Assembly: GCF_023276375.1 (NCBI RefSeq)
Contig: NZ_JALLPK010000001.1
Span: forward strand, 2,232,001 to 2,296,000
Length of the DNA stretch: 64,000 nucleotides
From: Halocatena marina
GTDB taxonomy: Archaea; Halobacteriota; Halobacteria; Halobacteriales; Haloarculaceae
Direction of reading: 5' to 3'
Positions 17,352 through 25,632 of this stretch are shown here, in pieces. Numbering within the stretch: the first letter of the stretch is position 1; the number at the start of each line of letters is the position of its first letter. The position numbers were made by a program, and so were the translations under genes. The notes under the pieces are model-generated. The model saw only the letters and a program-made list of their open reading frames with translations. It was not told the origin of the DNA and searched no databases.

Positions 17352-18627
17352 GACAACGACGATCTGTATCGTCGGTCAGGGTTACGTGGGACTCCCGCTG
17401 GCGCTGGCGTTCGACGAAGAGGGGTATGAGGTAATCGGATACGACATCAGCGAGCGGAAAATTGACGCGCTTTCCGATGGATTCGATCCATCGGGCGACC
17501 ACGCTGATGAGACAATCGCGGACAGTAGCGTTGCGTTCACAACGGACGCGAGCACCATCGAGCGAGCGGACTACGTCATCATCACAGTGCCGACGCCAGT
17601 CGATGAGACGAAGAACCCAGATCTCTCGTTCGTCGAGAGTGCGGCAGTAACGGTCGGTGAACACGTTTCAGAGGGGACGACGGTCGTTCTCGAATCGACG
17701 GTCTACCCTGGCGTCACGCGTGATGTGCTCGGCCCAGTTGTTGAGGAGCACTCAGGATTGACCGTCGGCGAGAATCTGTTCTTGGGGTACTCGCCCGAGC
17801 GGCTTTCACCGGGAGACACCGATCTTCGAGACGCGATGAAGATCGTCAGTGGCTCTGATGAGGAGACGCTCGACCGACTCGTGGCACTGTATGGGTCCGT
17901 CGTCGATGCGGGTATTCACCGGGCACCCACCATGGAGACTGCAGAAGCAGCGAAGGTGACAGAAAACGTCCAGCGAGACATCAACATCGCGCTCGTGAAC
18001 GAGCTCGCCATCGTCTGTGATCACATGGACCTCGACACCCACGCGGTGCTCGAAGCCGCCGGTTCGAAGTGGAACTTCCATCCCTACCGACCGGGATTGG
18101 TCGGCGGTCACTGCATCCCCGTCGATCCGTTGTATCTTGCCCACAGCGCAGAGCGCGTCGGCTACCAGCCCAAGCTCATCATGCAGGCACGCGAAGTCAA
18201 CGAGTATATGCCCAAACACACCGCAGAGTTGGCGCTTCGAGGACTCAACCGGTGTGGAAAGGTGCTCAGAGACTCGCGCGTCCTTGCCCTCGGGCTGTCG
18301 TATAAGCCAAATGTTGGGGATATCCGCACGTCTCAGGTGCAGGGTGTCATTCGCGCGCTCTCGGAATACGATGTTGAGGTAGTCGGTTACGATCCGCACG
18401 CAGACAAAGATGCCATGCGTGAATCGTTCGATATCGATATTCAGGACGAACTCTCGTTTGAGGGATTCGACGCTGTCGTGCTCGCAACTGGGCACGACGA
18501 TTTCTCTATACTTACCCTCGAAACAATGGCGGCCGAACTGGACGACGACCCTGTTCTCGTCGACGTCGTCGGGATGTTCGATTCGGATCGGGCAACCGAA
18601 GCAGGATTCGATTACAGTCGACTATGA
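17344..18627 (+). CDS. Nucleotide-sugar (UDP-HexNAc) 6-dehydrogenase 2
   Basis: 427 residues, typical length. The NAD site is CIVGQGYVGLPLALAFDEEG (residues 8-28). ESTVYPGVT, YSPERLSPGD and the catalytic Cys in GLVGGHCIPVDPLYLAHSAE (about residue 256) follow, then GLSYKPNVGDIRTS. It resembles the TviB/WbpO/WbpA branch that oxidises UDP-GlcNAc or UDP-GalNAc at C6. It overlaps dehydrogenase 1 by eight bases. Having two such enzymes side by side suggests either two uronic acids or successive use on C2 epimers; which sugar each uses cannot be told from sequence. Confidence 0.92.
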   Translation: MSETTTICIVGQGYVGLPLALAFDEEGYEVIGYDISERKIDALSDGFDPSGDHADETIADSSVAFTTDASTIERADYVIITVPTPVDETKNPDLSFVESAAVTVGEHVSEGTTVVLESTVYPGVTRDVLGPVVEEHSGLTVGENLFLGYSPERLSPGDTDLRDAMKIVSGSDEETLDRLVALYGSVVDAGIHRAPTMETAEAAKVTENVQRDINIALVNELAIVCDHMDLDTHAVLEAAGSKWNFHPYRPGLVGGHCIPVDPLYLAHSAERVGYQPKLIMQAREVNEYMPKHTAELALRGLNRCGKVLRDSRVLALGLSYKPNVGDIRTSQVQGVIRALSEYDVEVVGYDPHADKDAMRESFDIDIQDELSFEGFDAVVLATGHDDFSILTLETMAAELDDDPVLVDVVGMFDSDRATEAGFDYSRL

Positions 18628-18635
18628 AATCGTAG

Positions 18636-19664
18636 ATGCGATATATTATTACTATTCAGCACCCGGCACACGTTCATTTCTTCAAACACGCGATTCGAGA
18701 ATTGAAGTCGAATGGTCACGACGTGTTCGTATTCGCGCGCGATAAGGAGGTCGCCATCGATCTCCTCACAGCCTACGAGATCGAACACATCGTCCTCGCC
18801 GGTGGGCAGTCCGGCGGTCTTCGAGGGATGATGGTCGGACAGACGCTTTGGGAGTATCGCCTCCTCCAGCGGGCCCGTGAGATCGAACCGGACGTGATGG
18901 CTGGAATTGGCGGGACGGCTGTCGCTCACGTCGGCGCACTCTGTGGCGCGCGGACTGTGGTGTTCACAGACACCGAACACGCACCAGGGAATAAGATCAC
19001 CTTCCCGTTTGCAGACGAGATCTGGACACCAGCGTGCTTTACCGACGATGGAGGCACAAAACACGAGCAGTACCCGGGATATCACGAACTCGCCTATCTC
19101 CACCCAAACCGCTTCGAGCCGGATCCGAGCGTACTCGAAGATGTTGGCCTCGACCCGGACGATCGGTTCGTCATCCTCAGAGTCGTCTCGTGGTCTGCCT
19201 CCCACGATGTCGGTGAGGGTGGATTCGACGATGTCCGTGATGTGGTCGACAGACTCGAAGAAACTGGTACCCGTGTACTCATCACTTCAGAAGCACCGCT
19301 GCCCGAAGCACTAGAAGCAAACCGTGCGACGGTTGCCCCGCATCGAATGCACGATCTGCTCGCGTACGCCGATCTCTTCGTCGGCGAAGGCGCGACCATG
19401 GCGGTCGAAAGCGCAGTACTGGGAACGCCAGCGGTGTACGTAAACACGCTTCGGATGGGTTACACCGATGAAATCGAAGCGCGGTACGGCCTGTTGTACA
19501 ACTGCCAAGGCAGTTATAGACATCACAATGCGCTCGAAATCGCCGTCAGGATTCTCGATGGAGAGGAAGACCGAGACTGGGATGCACGCCGCGAACGACT
19601 TCTGAACGACACGGTCGATACGACCGACGTGATACTGAGTACACTCGATGTCGACAGAAACTGA
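18636..19664 (+). CDS. DUF354 (GT-B fold) glycosyltransferase-like protein
   Basis: 342 residues. It begins with IITIQHPAHVHFFKHAIREL, the DUF354 N-terminal signature, and continues with DVMAGIGGTAVAHVGAL and FTDTEHAPGNKIT. The C-terminal half has the GT-B donor loop LFVGEGATMAVESAVLGTPAVYV. DUF354 proteins are related to MurG/WecB-type sugar-nucleotide enzymes and are found in archaeal surface-glycan operons. Transfer of a hexosamine-type sugar to a lipid carrier is plausible, unproven. It lies eight bases after the dehydrogenase gene. Confidence 0.85.
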   Translation: MRYIITIQHPAHVHFFKHAIRELKSNGHDVFVFARDKEVAIDLLTAYEIEHIVLAGGQSGGLRGMMVGQTLWEYRLLQRAREIEPDVMAGIGGTAVAHVGALCGARTVVFTDTEHAPGNKITFPFADEIWTPACFTDDGGTKHEQYPGYHELAYLHPNRFEPDPSVLEDVGLDPDDRFVILRVVSWSASHDVGEGGFDDVRDVVDRLEETGTRVLITSEAPLPEALEANRATVAPHRMHDLLAYADLFVGEGATMAVESAVLGTPAVYVNTLRMGYTDEIEARYGLLYNCQGSYRHHNALEIAVRILDGEEDRDWDARRERLLNDTVDTTDVILSTLDVDRN

Positions 19665-20571
19665 AACTGACCTGCGCGTGCTGCAGGTGGCGACCTCGAA
19701 TCGTTCATTCTTCCAGCAACAGGTGGAAGTGCTCGAAGCGCGCGGCGTCGAGTGTGAAACGCTCATCGTCCCTCGACCACGAGAGTCGGGGCGCGGCCCC
19801 CGAGAGTATCTGAGCTTCTATCTCCAGACGCTCGGCCGAGGACTGGAGGATTTCGACCTCGTGCACGCGAACTACGGCCTGATCGGCCCACTTGCGCTTG
19901 CCCAACCCACGCGGCCGGTCGTGCTGACACTCTGGGGGTCAGATATGATGGGTCCACGCTGGCTTAAGCACGTCAGCCGGGTCACGGCACGGGCGAGCGA
20001 TGCCGTCATCGTGCCATCGAAACCACTCTCTCGCGTGCTCGATGTGCCCCACGAATACGTTCCGTTCGGTGTCGATACCGAGCTATTTGAACCAATGGAC
20101 CGAGACGCCGCCCGCGAGCGCGTGGGCTGGCCGACTGACGAACAAAGTGTACTCTTCCCGTATGATCCAGATCGTCCGGTGAAAAACTTCGAACTGGCAG
20201 AGCGTGTCGTCTCACGCGTTCCGAACGCGACACTTCGAACGGTTTCCGGAGTTCCATATGAACGGATGCCGGAGTATATGAGCGCAAGCGATGCTCTCCT
20301 CGTGACCTCTGAGTACGAGAGCGGACCAATGACGGTCTGTGAGGCCGCTGCCTGTAATCTTCCCGTCGTTTCCCGAGACGTTGGCTTTGTAACTGATGTT
20401 CTCGATGGGATCGAGCCGTCCGCGATCGCGGACACCGAAGACGAACTCGTTGAGGCACTCACGAACGTTCTCGGTTCTGAAAAGCGGTCCAACGGCCGAA
20501 CACGTATGAATCGGGACCTCGATCGACTTGGTCAAGAGCTCGTTCGCGTTTATCAGAAGGTTCTTAACTGA
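19648..20571 (+). CDS. Glycosyltransferase family 4 (GT-B)
   Basis: 307 residues. The N-terminal domain includes LVHANYGLIGPLALAQPTRPVVLTLWGSDMMG spread over residues 70-105. The C-terminal donor domain has PDRPVKNFELAERVVSRV, then LVTSEYESGPMTVCEAAACNLPVV, which contains the E-x7-E pattern of retaining GT4 enzymes. A retaining transfer of a sugar from a nucleotide donor onto a growing glycan is expected on the cytoplasmic side. The ATG sits within the end of the DUF354 gene, overlapping it by 17 bases. Confidence 0.9.
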   Translation: MSTETETDLRVLQVATSNRSFFQQQVEVLEARGVECETLIVPRPRESGRGPREYLSFYLQTLGRGLEDFDLVHANYGLIGPLALAQPTRPVVLTLWGSDMMGPRWLKHVSRVTARASDAVIVPSKPLSRVLDVPHEYVPFGVDTELFEPMDRDAARERVGWPTDEQSVLFPYDPDRPVKNFELAERVVSRVPNATLRTVSGVPYERMPEYMSASDALLVTSEYESGPMTVCEAAACNLPVVSRDVGFVTDVLDGIEPSAIADTEDELVEALTNVLGSEKRSNGRTRMNRDLDRLGQELVRVYQKVLN

Positions 20572-20633
20572 ATCGCACACTTATCCCAGACTGAAGGCAC
20601 CCTTCCACCAGGCACATAGGGATGGTGACTACT

Positions 20634-21314
20634 ATGAACGCAGTGGCAAATTCAGACACAGACACAGAACCAGTATCAGCAGGTGATGGTACACCGGAAT
20701 CGCTCGAGTCGGAGGACCCGCCGGCCGAGCTTTCCAAAGACGAACTATTTCACCTGTTACAGAACCAGCGCCGTCGTCGTGTGCTGTTGTATCTCCAAGA
20801 CACAGACGGAGAGGTCAGCATGCGCGACATCGCAGAGCAAGTCGCTGCATGGGAAAACGATACGACAGTAGCGGCGCTCGGTTCCAACGAACGCCAACGG
20901 GTATACATCGCGCTCTACCAATCACATCTCCCGAAACTCGACGACGCAGGTGTGCTCACATACGACCAACAGCGCGGCATTGTCTCACGAACACAACTGG
21001 CTGACCAGCTTGAGGCGTACCTCAACGTTGAGGCATCCCACGAGTCGAACGCCGAAATCGGAACGGAAGCGAATGGAGACGTTGACAATCAACGCATAGC
21101 GAACGGCACAAATGAGAACAGTACGACGAACGTAAATCTCGATATCCTCCGGTACTACGGTGCGGCAACGCTTGCCAGTGTACTATCGACAGCCGCGTCG
21201 GCTGCCGGACTCATCGCTATGTCTGGGGGTGCCCTCGCGACATTTATCACAGGGCTGTTCGTCGCAGTAACGATTGGTCTAACGATCCAACAACGCAGTC
21301 AGGTTGGAAACTAA
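20634..21314 (+). CDS. Winged-helix (DUF7344-type) protein with C-terminal membrane anchor
   Basis: 226 residues from ATG 20634; an ATG at 20622 four codons earlier is also possible. Residues about 35-110 are a winged helix-turn-helix domain of the kind common in haloarchaea: LSKDELFHLLQNQRRRRVLLYL, MRDIAEQVAAWE, then LPKLDDAGVLTYD. An Asn/Glu-rich linker follows, and two membrane segments (ILRYYGAATLASVLSTA, ATFITGLFVAVTIGL) end the protein. A regulator fixed to the membrane beside a glycan operon suggests sensing of the envelope. The target and signal are unknown. Confidence 0.82.
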   Translation: MNAVANSDTDTEPVSAGDGTPESLESEDPPAELSKDELFHLLQNQRRRRVLLYLQDTDGEVSMRDIAEQVAAWENDTTVAALGSNERQRVYIALYQSHLPKLDDAGVLTYDQQRGIVSRTQLADQLEAYLNVEASHESNAEIGTEANGDVDNQRIANGTNENSTTNVNLDILRYYGAATLASVLSTAASAAGLIAMSGGALATFITGLFVAVTIGLTIQQRSQVGN

Positions 21315-22339
21315 ACCGATCTCGGCTCTATTTTTGGAACCAGACAATCAGTGTACAAGTAGTATCACCAATCTATACTAATATATGTATTATGTCTATG
21401 ATTTCCTTTTCGGATAGGTATCGAACGCATACATGAATGAATCAAAATATGTTTTTGGCTCTTGATTATAGAATGATATCAAATGTTAGCAAATGTGATT
21501 AAAAAGCGCCATTAATACTGCTCTAACTGAACGACTTCCAGACTCCATCGATATATTACACAGAATATATAACAAATATAGTCACCTGTTATTTATCTAT
21601 TGATGCATCTCGTATTCACCATATCAATGCTAATTAAATGGATTGTATATCGAATATACACTTTCACCCCAGTAGATATTTACACGTGACCAAATATACC
21701 CTTCGTAAGTTCCATGATATATTTTCACCTATTAAATACCTGAATGCATCTATTATGAGAATCTGCGTTTTCGTGTGGTATCACCCTTATTCAGTATATA
21801 ACAAAGACCTGATCCAGTGTACTACTCTGAATAGAGGCGCGAGAATTGCGCGTCGCAGATAATCGGGACAATGTGTGAAGGGATCGCATCTATCGCGGAC
21901 GATTTCAGAAATGAATCATCATATGAATTTGAACACCTAGAATACTGTTTGTCCCTCCATGAAGCCGTCGGCGACAGAAGTTGTACGCTTGGCAATCGGA
22001 ATGCTGGACGGCCTTGGGAGCCCTCTGTCACACAATTTGGAGCACCAGTATATCGAACTCATAGCCATTCACTCGATTCGTGCGCAGCGACGATCGCGAC
22101 GAAACAGCCGCTGTTCCCGAATCGTATAGACGAGATGAGATGAAATTCACAACTGATCCAGCCTACACTGGGGTGCACTCGATTGATTCCGGGTTTCGGT
22201 CGAACGTTCGATTTTGGTTTGTATTGGCCTCGTACCACTCCGCAGGTGCCTTCGGCTGCAACAGTAACACCTTTCCGAAGATCGATGAAGCGTGATACAG
22301 TCGAATAACCAGCGAGGAGAGGTCCGTGTTGGACCGACG
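21315..22339 (+). other. AT-rich intergenic region, about 1 kb, no convincing gene
   Basis: Base composition from 21315 to about 21830 is clearly richer in A/T than the flanking genes, and stops are frequent in all frames. At 21755 a short frame reads MRICVFVWYHPYSVYNKD, which resembles the first strand of a GT-B glycosyltransferase, but it runs into unrelated codons and a stop by 21862. From 21870 to 22290 composition returns to normal with no recognisable protein. It could be a decayed gene at an island junction. Confidence 0.5.
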
Positions 22340-24016
22340 ATGAATCGCCAGCTCTTCGGTGTCTTCGGTGACCGAGCCGAATTCTCACGGCTCAGTGCCA
22401 TCGAACAGTTCGACCACGTCATCGAGGGCGACTCCGCAACAGTGGGAATCCGAGACGTTGGCTACGGTCTCCCGGGACGAACAACGGTGTATGAGAGCGA
22501 TGATGGTATCTGTCTCATTTGGGGAGAAATCATTCAGGAAACGCCACAACCACCCGCGAAACGACTGCTCGAACGCTACGCTGAAACGGGTAAAAGCGCA
22601 TTTGACGAACTAAACGGCTCGTATCTCGCATTCGTCGAGCACAAGAACGATGCGCTCCTCATCACAGATCCAATCCGTTCGTGGGAGGCGTTTTATACGG
22701 ACGCACCAGGGGTTCGAACGTTTGGAACCGACGCCGCGAAAGTCGCACGAACGATTCCCGATCCACAGCTTGATGATCGCACTGTCGCTGAAATCATCCA
22801 CTTCGGTACCTCGTTCAGTGACTCGACTGTCGTGACTGACCTCAAACGAATTCCCTTTGACGGATACCTTACGCCGGATTCGGTCGGTGAACTCCGTCGG
22901 TTTGTCTACCGCCCGAAGGAGTTCGATTACGTCGGAGAACTCGCTACACGGTTACAACGCGCGATCGAGCGGCGGGTCCCACTTCCGGGGCAGAAAGGGC
23001 TCTTGTTGGGTCCCGGCTGTGATTCACGAATCGTCCTTTCACAGCATCCAGAGTTGGACGCTGCGTATACAGTCGGATCTTCCTCAACTGCCTGTACTCT
23101 TGCTGGCCGCCACGGCGTCGAGTACGCGGCGCTCCCAATTTCGGAACGGTCGCTCGACATTCGGCCAGAAGTCATCCAGTACACGCAGGGCATCCGAGAA
23201 TCGGTTCACATCCACCATCGAGGAAACACGGATGCAATCGATGCCGACACTATTTACCACGGAACACTGTTTGATACCCTTCTACGCGGCCAGTTCCTCC
23301 CTGCTCACGAGGTCGAACTGTTCGGTCGAACCGTCACATTCGATGGTCTTGATCCGAATCCCGACATCACACAACACGTCAAATCACGGTTTGGTTGCGC
23401 AGGAGCAGAGTCGATCGTTACTGACGATCGATTTTCCGAGACAGATATCGCGGGCCGACGTCCGAAAGATCTCGTCGAACCGTCGTTCGAGTCGTGCTGG
23501 GATCGAACTGATTCGGTGTACAACGCTATCGATCTCTTTTCAATCAAGCAGACACCAACACTCGCATTCCGAACACACCTCGCAGATCACTTCCTTGAAA
23601 GCTTCATCGCCGCCGATCGTGATCTCATCGAGTGGCATCTTACGACCCCTCCTGAGTACCGGACGGAGCGAACGTTCCGGGCAGCACTCGAACGCCTTGA
23701 TGCAACGGTTCTCGGTCCGACGTCGCCAGTCCGGATTCGCTCTCAGCACCATCCGATCGAGGGGTTTCTCGAACGAATTGTCCCAGACCGAGCACCGTTT
23801 GGAAATGGATCGTCGTCGACATCGAACCCGTCGGCTGTCGACCTCGATACAATCTATGAAACCGATAGCCTCGATCAGAAGCTCTTTCCCGGCTATGACG
23901 AGATACACTCACTTCCTGCACGAGTCAAGCTGCGGATGAATGACCTTATCACATGGATCGAGTATGCTACTGGCGAACCGCGCTATACCCCAGACCAATT
24001 GATGTCTTTATTCTGA
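22340..24016 (+). CDS. Asparagine-synthetase-like (AsnB-like) protein with altered active sites
   Basis: 558 residues from ATG 22340. The N-terminal 200 residues follow the class II glutaminase layout (ICLIWGEIIQE, then FDELNGSYLAFVEHKNDALLITDP), but residue 2 is Asn, so the catalytic Cys2 is missing. The synthetase part begins near residue 215. The PP-loop normally reads SGGxDS and here is GPGCDSR (about residues 224-230). The phrase TLFDTLLRGQF and a C-terminal TPPEYRTERTFRAAL follow. Such proteins occur in haloarchaeal exopolysaccharide and S-layer clusters. Without glutaminase it could use ammonia or have a different amide or adenylation role. An upstream ATG at 22292 was rejected as unconserved. 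Confidence 0.82.
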   Translation: MNRQLFGVFGDRAEFSRLSAIEQFDHVIEGDSATVGIRDVGYGLPGRTTVYESDDGICLIWGEIIQETPQPPAKRLLERYAETGKSAFDELNGSYLAFVEHKNDALLITDPIRSWEAFYTDAPGVRTFGTDAAKVARTIPDPQLDDRTVAEIIHFGTSFSDSTVVTDLKRIPFDGYLTPDSVGELRRFVYRPKEFDYVGELATRLQRAIERRVPLPGQKGLLLGPGCDSRIVLSQHPELDAAYTVGSSSTACTLAGRHGVEYAALPISERSLDIRPEVIQYTQGIRESVHIHHRGNTDAIDADTIYHGTLFDTLLRGQFLPAHEVELFGRTVTFDGLDPNPDITQHVKSRFGCAGAESIVTDDRFSETDIAGRRPKDLVEPSFESCWDRTDSVYNAIDLFSIKQTPTLAFRTHLADHFLESFIAADRDLIEWHLTTPPEYRTERTFRAALERLDATVLGPTSPVRIRSQHHPIEGFLERIVPDRAPFGNGSSSTSNPSAVDLDTIYETDSLDQKLFPGYDEIHSLPARVKLRMNDLITWIEYATGEPRYTPDQLMSLF

Positions 24017-24120
24017 TATGTAAAAACTGCTCGGCGTCTGAGAGTATTACGCCACTCTTGCTGTCACCAAATGTCACTTCCTTAAGTATCAGTGGCGTGT
24101 TGCTCGAATCGACAGAAGGA

Positions 24121-25428
24121 ATGAGCGAACCAGAATCATCGAGAGCACACATTGAGCTTGCAGACACAGATGTCGAAGCAGAATGGTCTATTTTCCTTGC
24201 TGGGGATTGTATTTATCAAACCGAGATGGCGTCCGAGCCAGTTGGGGATGGAATACAAGATCAAATCGACGAAGCCGATCTTTCACTCGTCAATCTAGAA
24301 GCACCTGTTTCTGTCGACAGTGAACCGATCGCAAAATCAGGACCCGCGAAAGCGTCGGCCCCATCCGCACCACGGATGCTCGCATCGGCTGGCTTCGATG
24401 TGGCCTGTCTTGCGAACAACCATATTATGGACTTCGGAGCGGATGGGCTTCGGGCAACGGAACAAGCGTGCACCGAGGCAGGGATCGAAACGGTCGGTGC
24501 GGGTGAAACCATCGACGAGGCACTTTCTTTGATCACCGCTTCCATCGACAGCCAGACTGTCGCAGTCATTAACGTCTGTGAACGGGAGTTTGGTATCGCT
24601 GGCGACGAGCCAGGAACCGCGTGGGTGTCCCATCCCACAGTTGAGGAGCGCATTGAACGCGCGGCTGAGTCGGCTGATATTGTTCTCGTCGTCACACACG
24701 GAGGCATCGAGTACGTTTCGTTCCCACCACCAGGACGCCAGCAGACGCTCCGTTCGTTCGTAGAAAGCGGTGCTGATGCCGTTATAGGGCATCATCCACA
24801 CGTTGCACAAGGGTGGGAGATTTATAATGAAAGTCCGATCGTCTATAGTCTCGGTAACTTCCTCTTTGACCAACCAAACCGCCCAAGCACGAGCTGGGGG
24901 CTTACCGTTTCGCTTTCGGGACACGGATCGTCACTCGCTGGACTTCAAATTATCCCGACCGAACAGTACGACGGTCGCGTCCATAAGATGGACGATCCAA
25001 CCTCACATCTCACATATCTCGGGCAGGTTTCGGACATCACCGCTGAGCGCGAATCGTTGCAGGCACATTGGCAGGAGCTCGCGGTGAGACTGTTCAAACA
25101 GCGATATTCGAGCTGGCTTCGGACAGGAACCGCCGCCGGACCGACCCAACTACTCAAAGACCCACGCGCAGCACTCGGGAACGCGTGGGATAGCTCCGAA
25201 CGACGCACAGAGATGCTCACGCTCTTGAACGTCATTCGAAACGAATCACACCGAGACGTTATCGAGACAGCGCTCGCCGTCGAAGCAGGAGATATCCCCG
25301 ACAAACGAACACCCGAGATAGAGCGAACGGTTCGTGATCTGCTAGAGTGGACGGAGGACCGACCGGTGTACGACCGACCGTCGTTCCCCGTACGTATCGC
25401 ACAGACGCTGATGAGACGGCTCGGCTGA
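24121..25428 (+). CDS. CapA-family metallophosphatase-like protein
   Basis: 435 residues from ATG 24121. Features of the CapA/PgsA family (calcineurin-like fold) are AGDCIYQTE near residue 25, LVNLEAPVS, LANNHIMDFGADGL, VVTHGGIEYVSFPPP and GADAVIGHHPHVAQGWE. YSLGNFLFDQ, near residue 250, is the other strong signature. The family is required for poly-gamma-glutamate or related capsule synthesis in bacteria. In haloarchaea it is found near surface-polymer genes. There is no signal peptide with this start, so the protein may be cytoplasmic. Bases 24017-24120 between it and the AsnB-like gene are short enough for cotranscription. Confidence 0.88.
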   Translation: MSEPESSRAHIELADTDVEAEWSIFLAGDCIYQTEMASEPVGDGIQDQIDEADLSLVNLEAPVSVDSEPIAKSGPAKASAPSAPRMLASAGFDVACLANNHIMDFGADGLRATEQACTEAGIETVGAGETIDEALSLITASIDSQTVAVINVCEREFGIAGDEPGTAWVSHPTVEERIERAAESADIVLVVTHGGIEYVSFPPPGRQQTLRSFVESGADAVIGHHPHVAQGWEIYNESPIVYSLGNFLFDQPNRPSTSWGLTVSLSGHGSSLAGLQIIPTEQYDGRVHKMDDPTSHLTYLGQVSDITAERESLQAHWQELAVRLFKQRYSSWLRTGTAAGPTQLLKDPRAALGNAWDSSERRTEMLTLLNVIRNESHRDVIETALAVEAGDIPDKRTPEIERTVRDLLEWTEDRPVYDRPSFPVRIAQTLMRRLG

Positions 25429-25632
25429 CCGGCGAATCATCAAATAGTCCCGTCATTCGCAGGGAGATGTCGCAGTCTGTTCGTTGAGCCTAGTGGTGCA
25501 CAACCACATCGACAGAGGATCAGACACGTTACCTCACAAAGATCAATTTATTTTCGATGAAAACCACACACTTCACAGACGATAATAGCGAAAAGTAACT
25601 GACCCGACCTCACCCTACTCAGACCTTCTCTA

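Noticed and set aside
22857-23939. Plus-strand open frame of 360 codons inside the AsnB-like gene
   Set aside because: Ser/Arg-rich shadow in another frame; the AsnB-like frame has family features.
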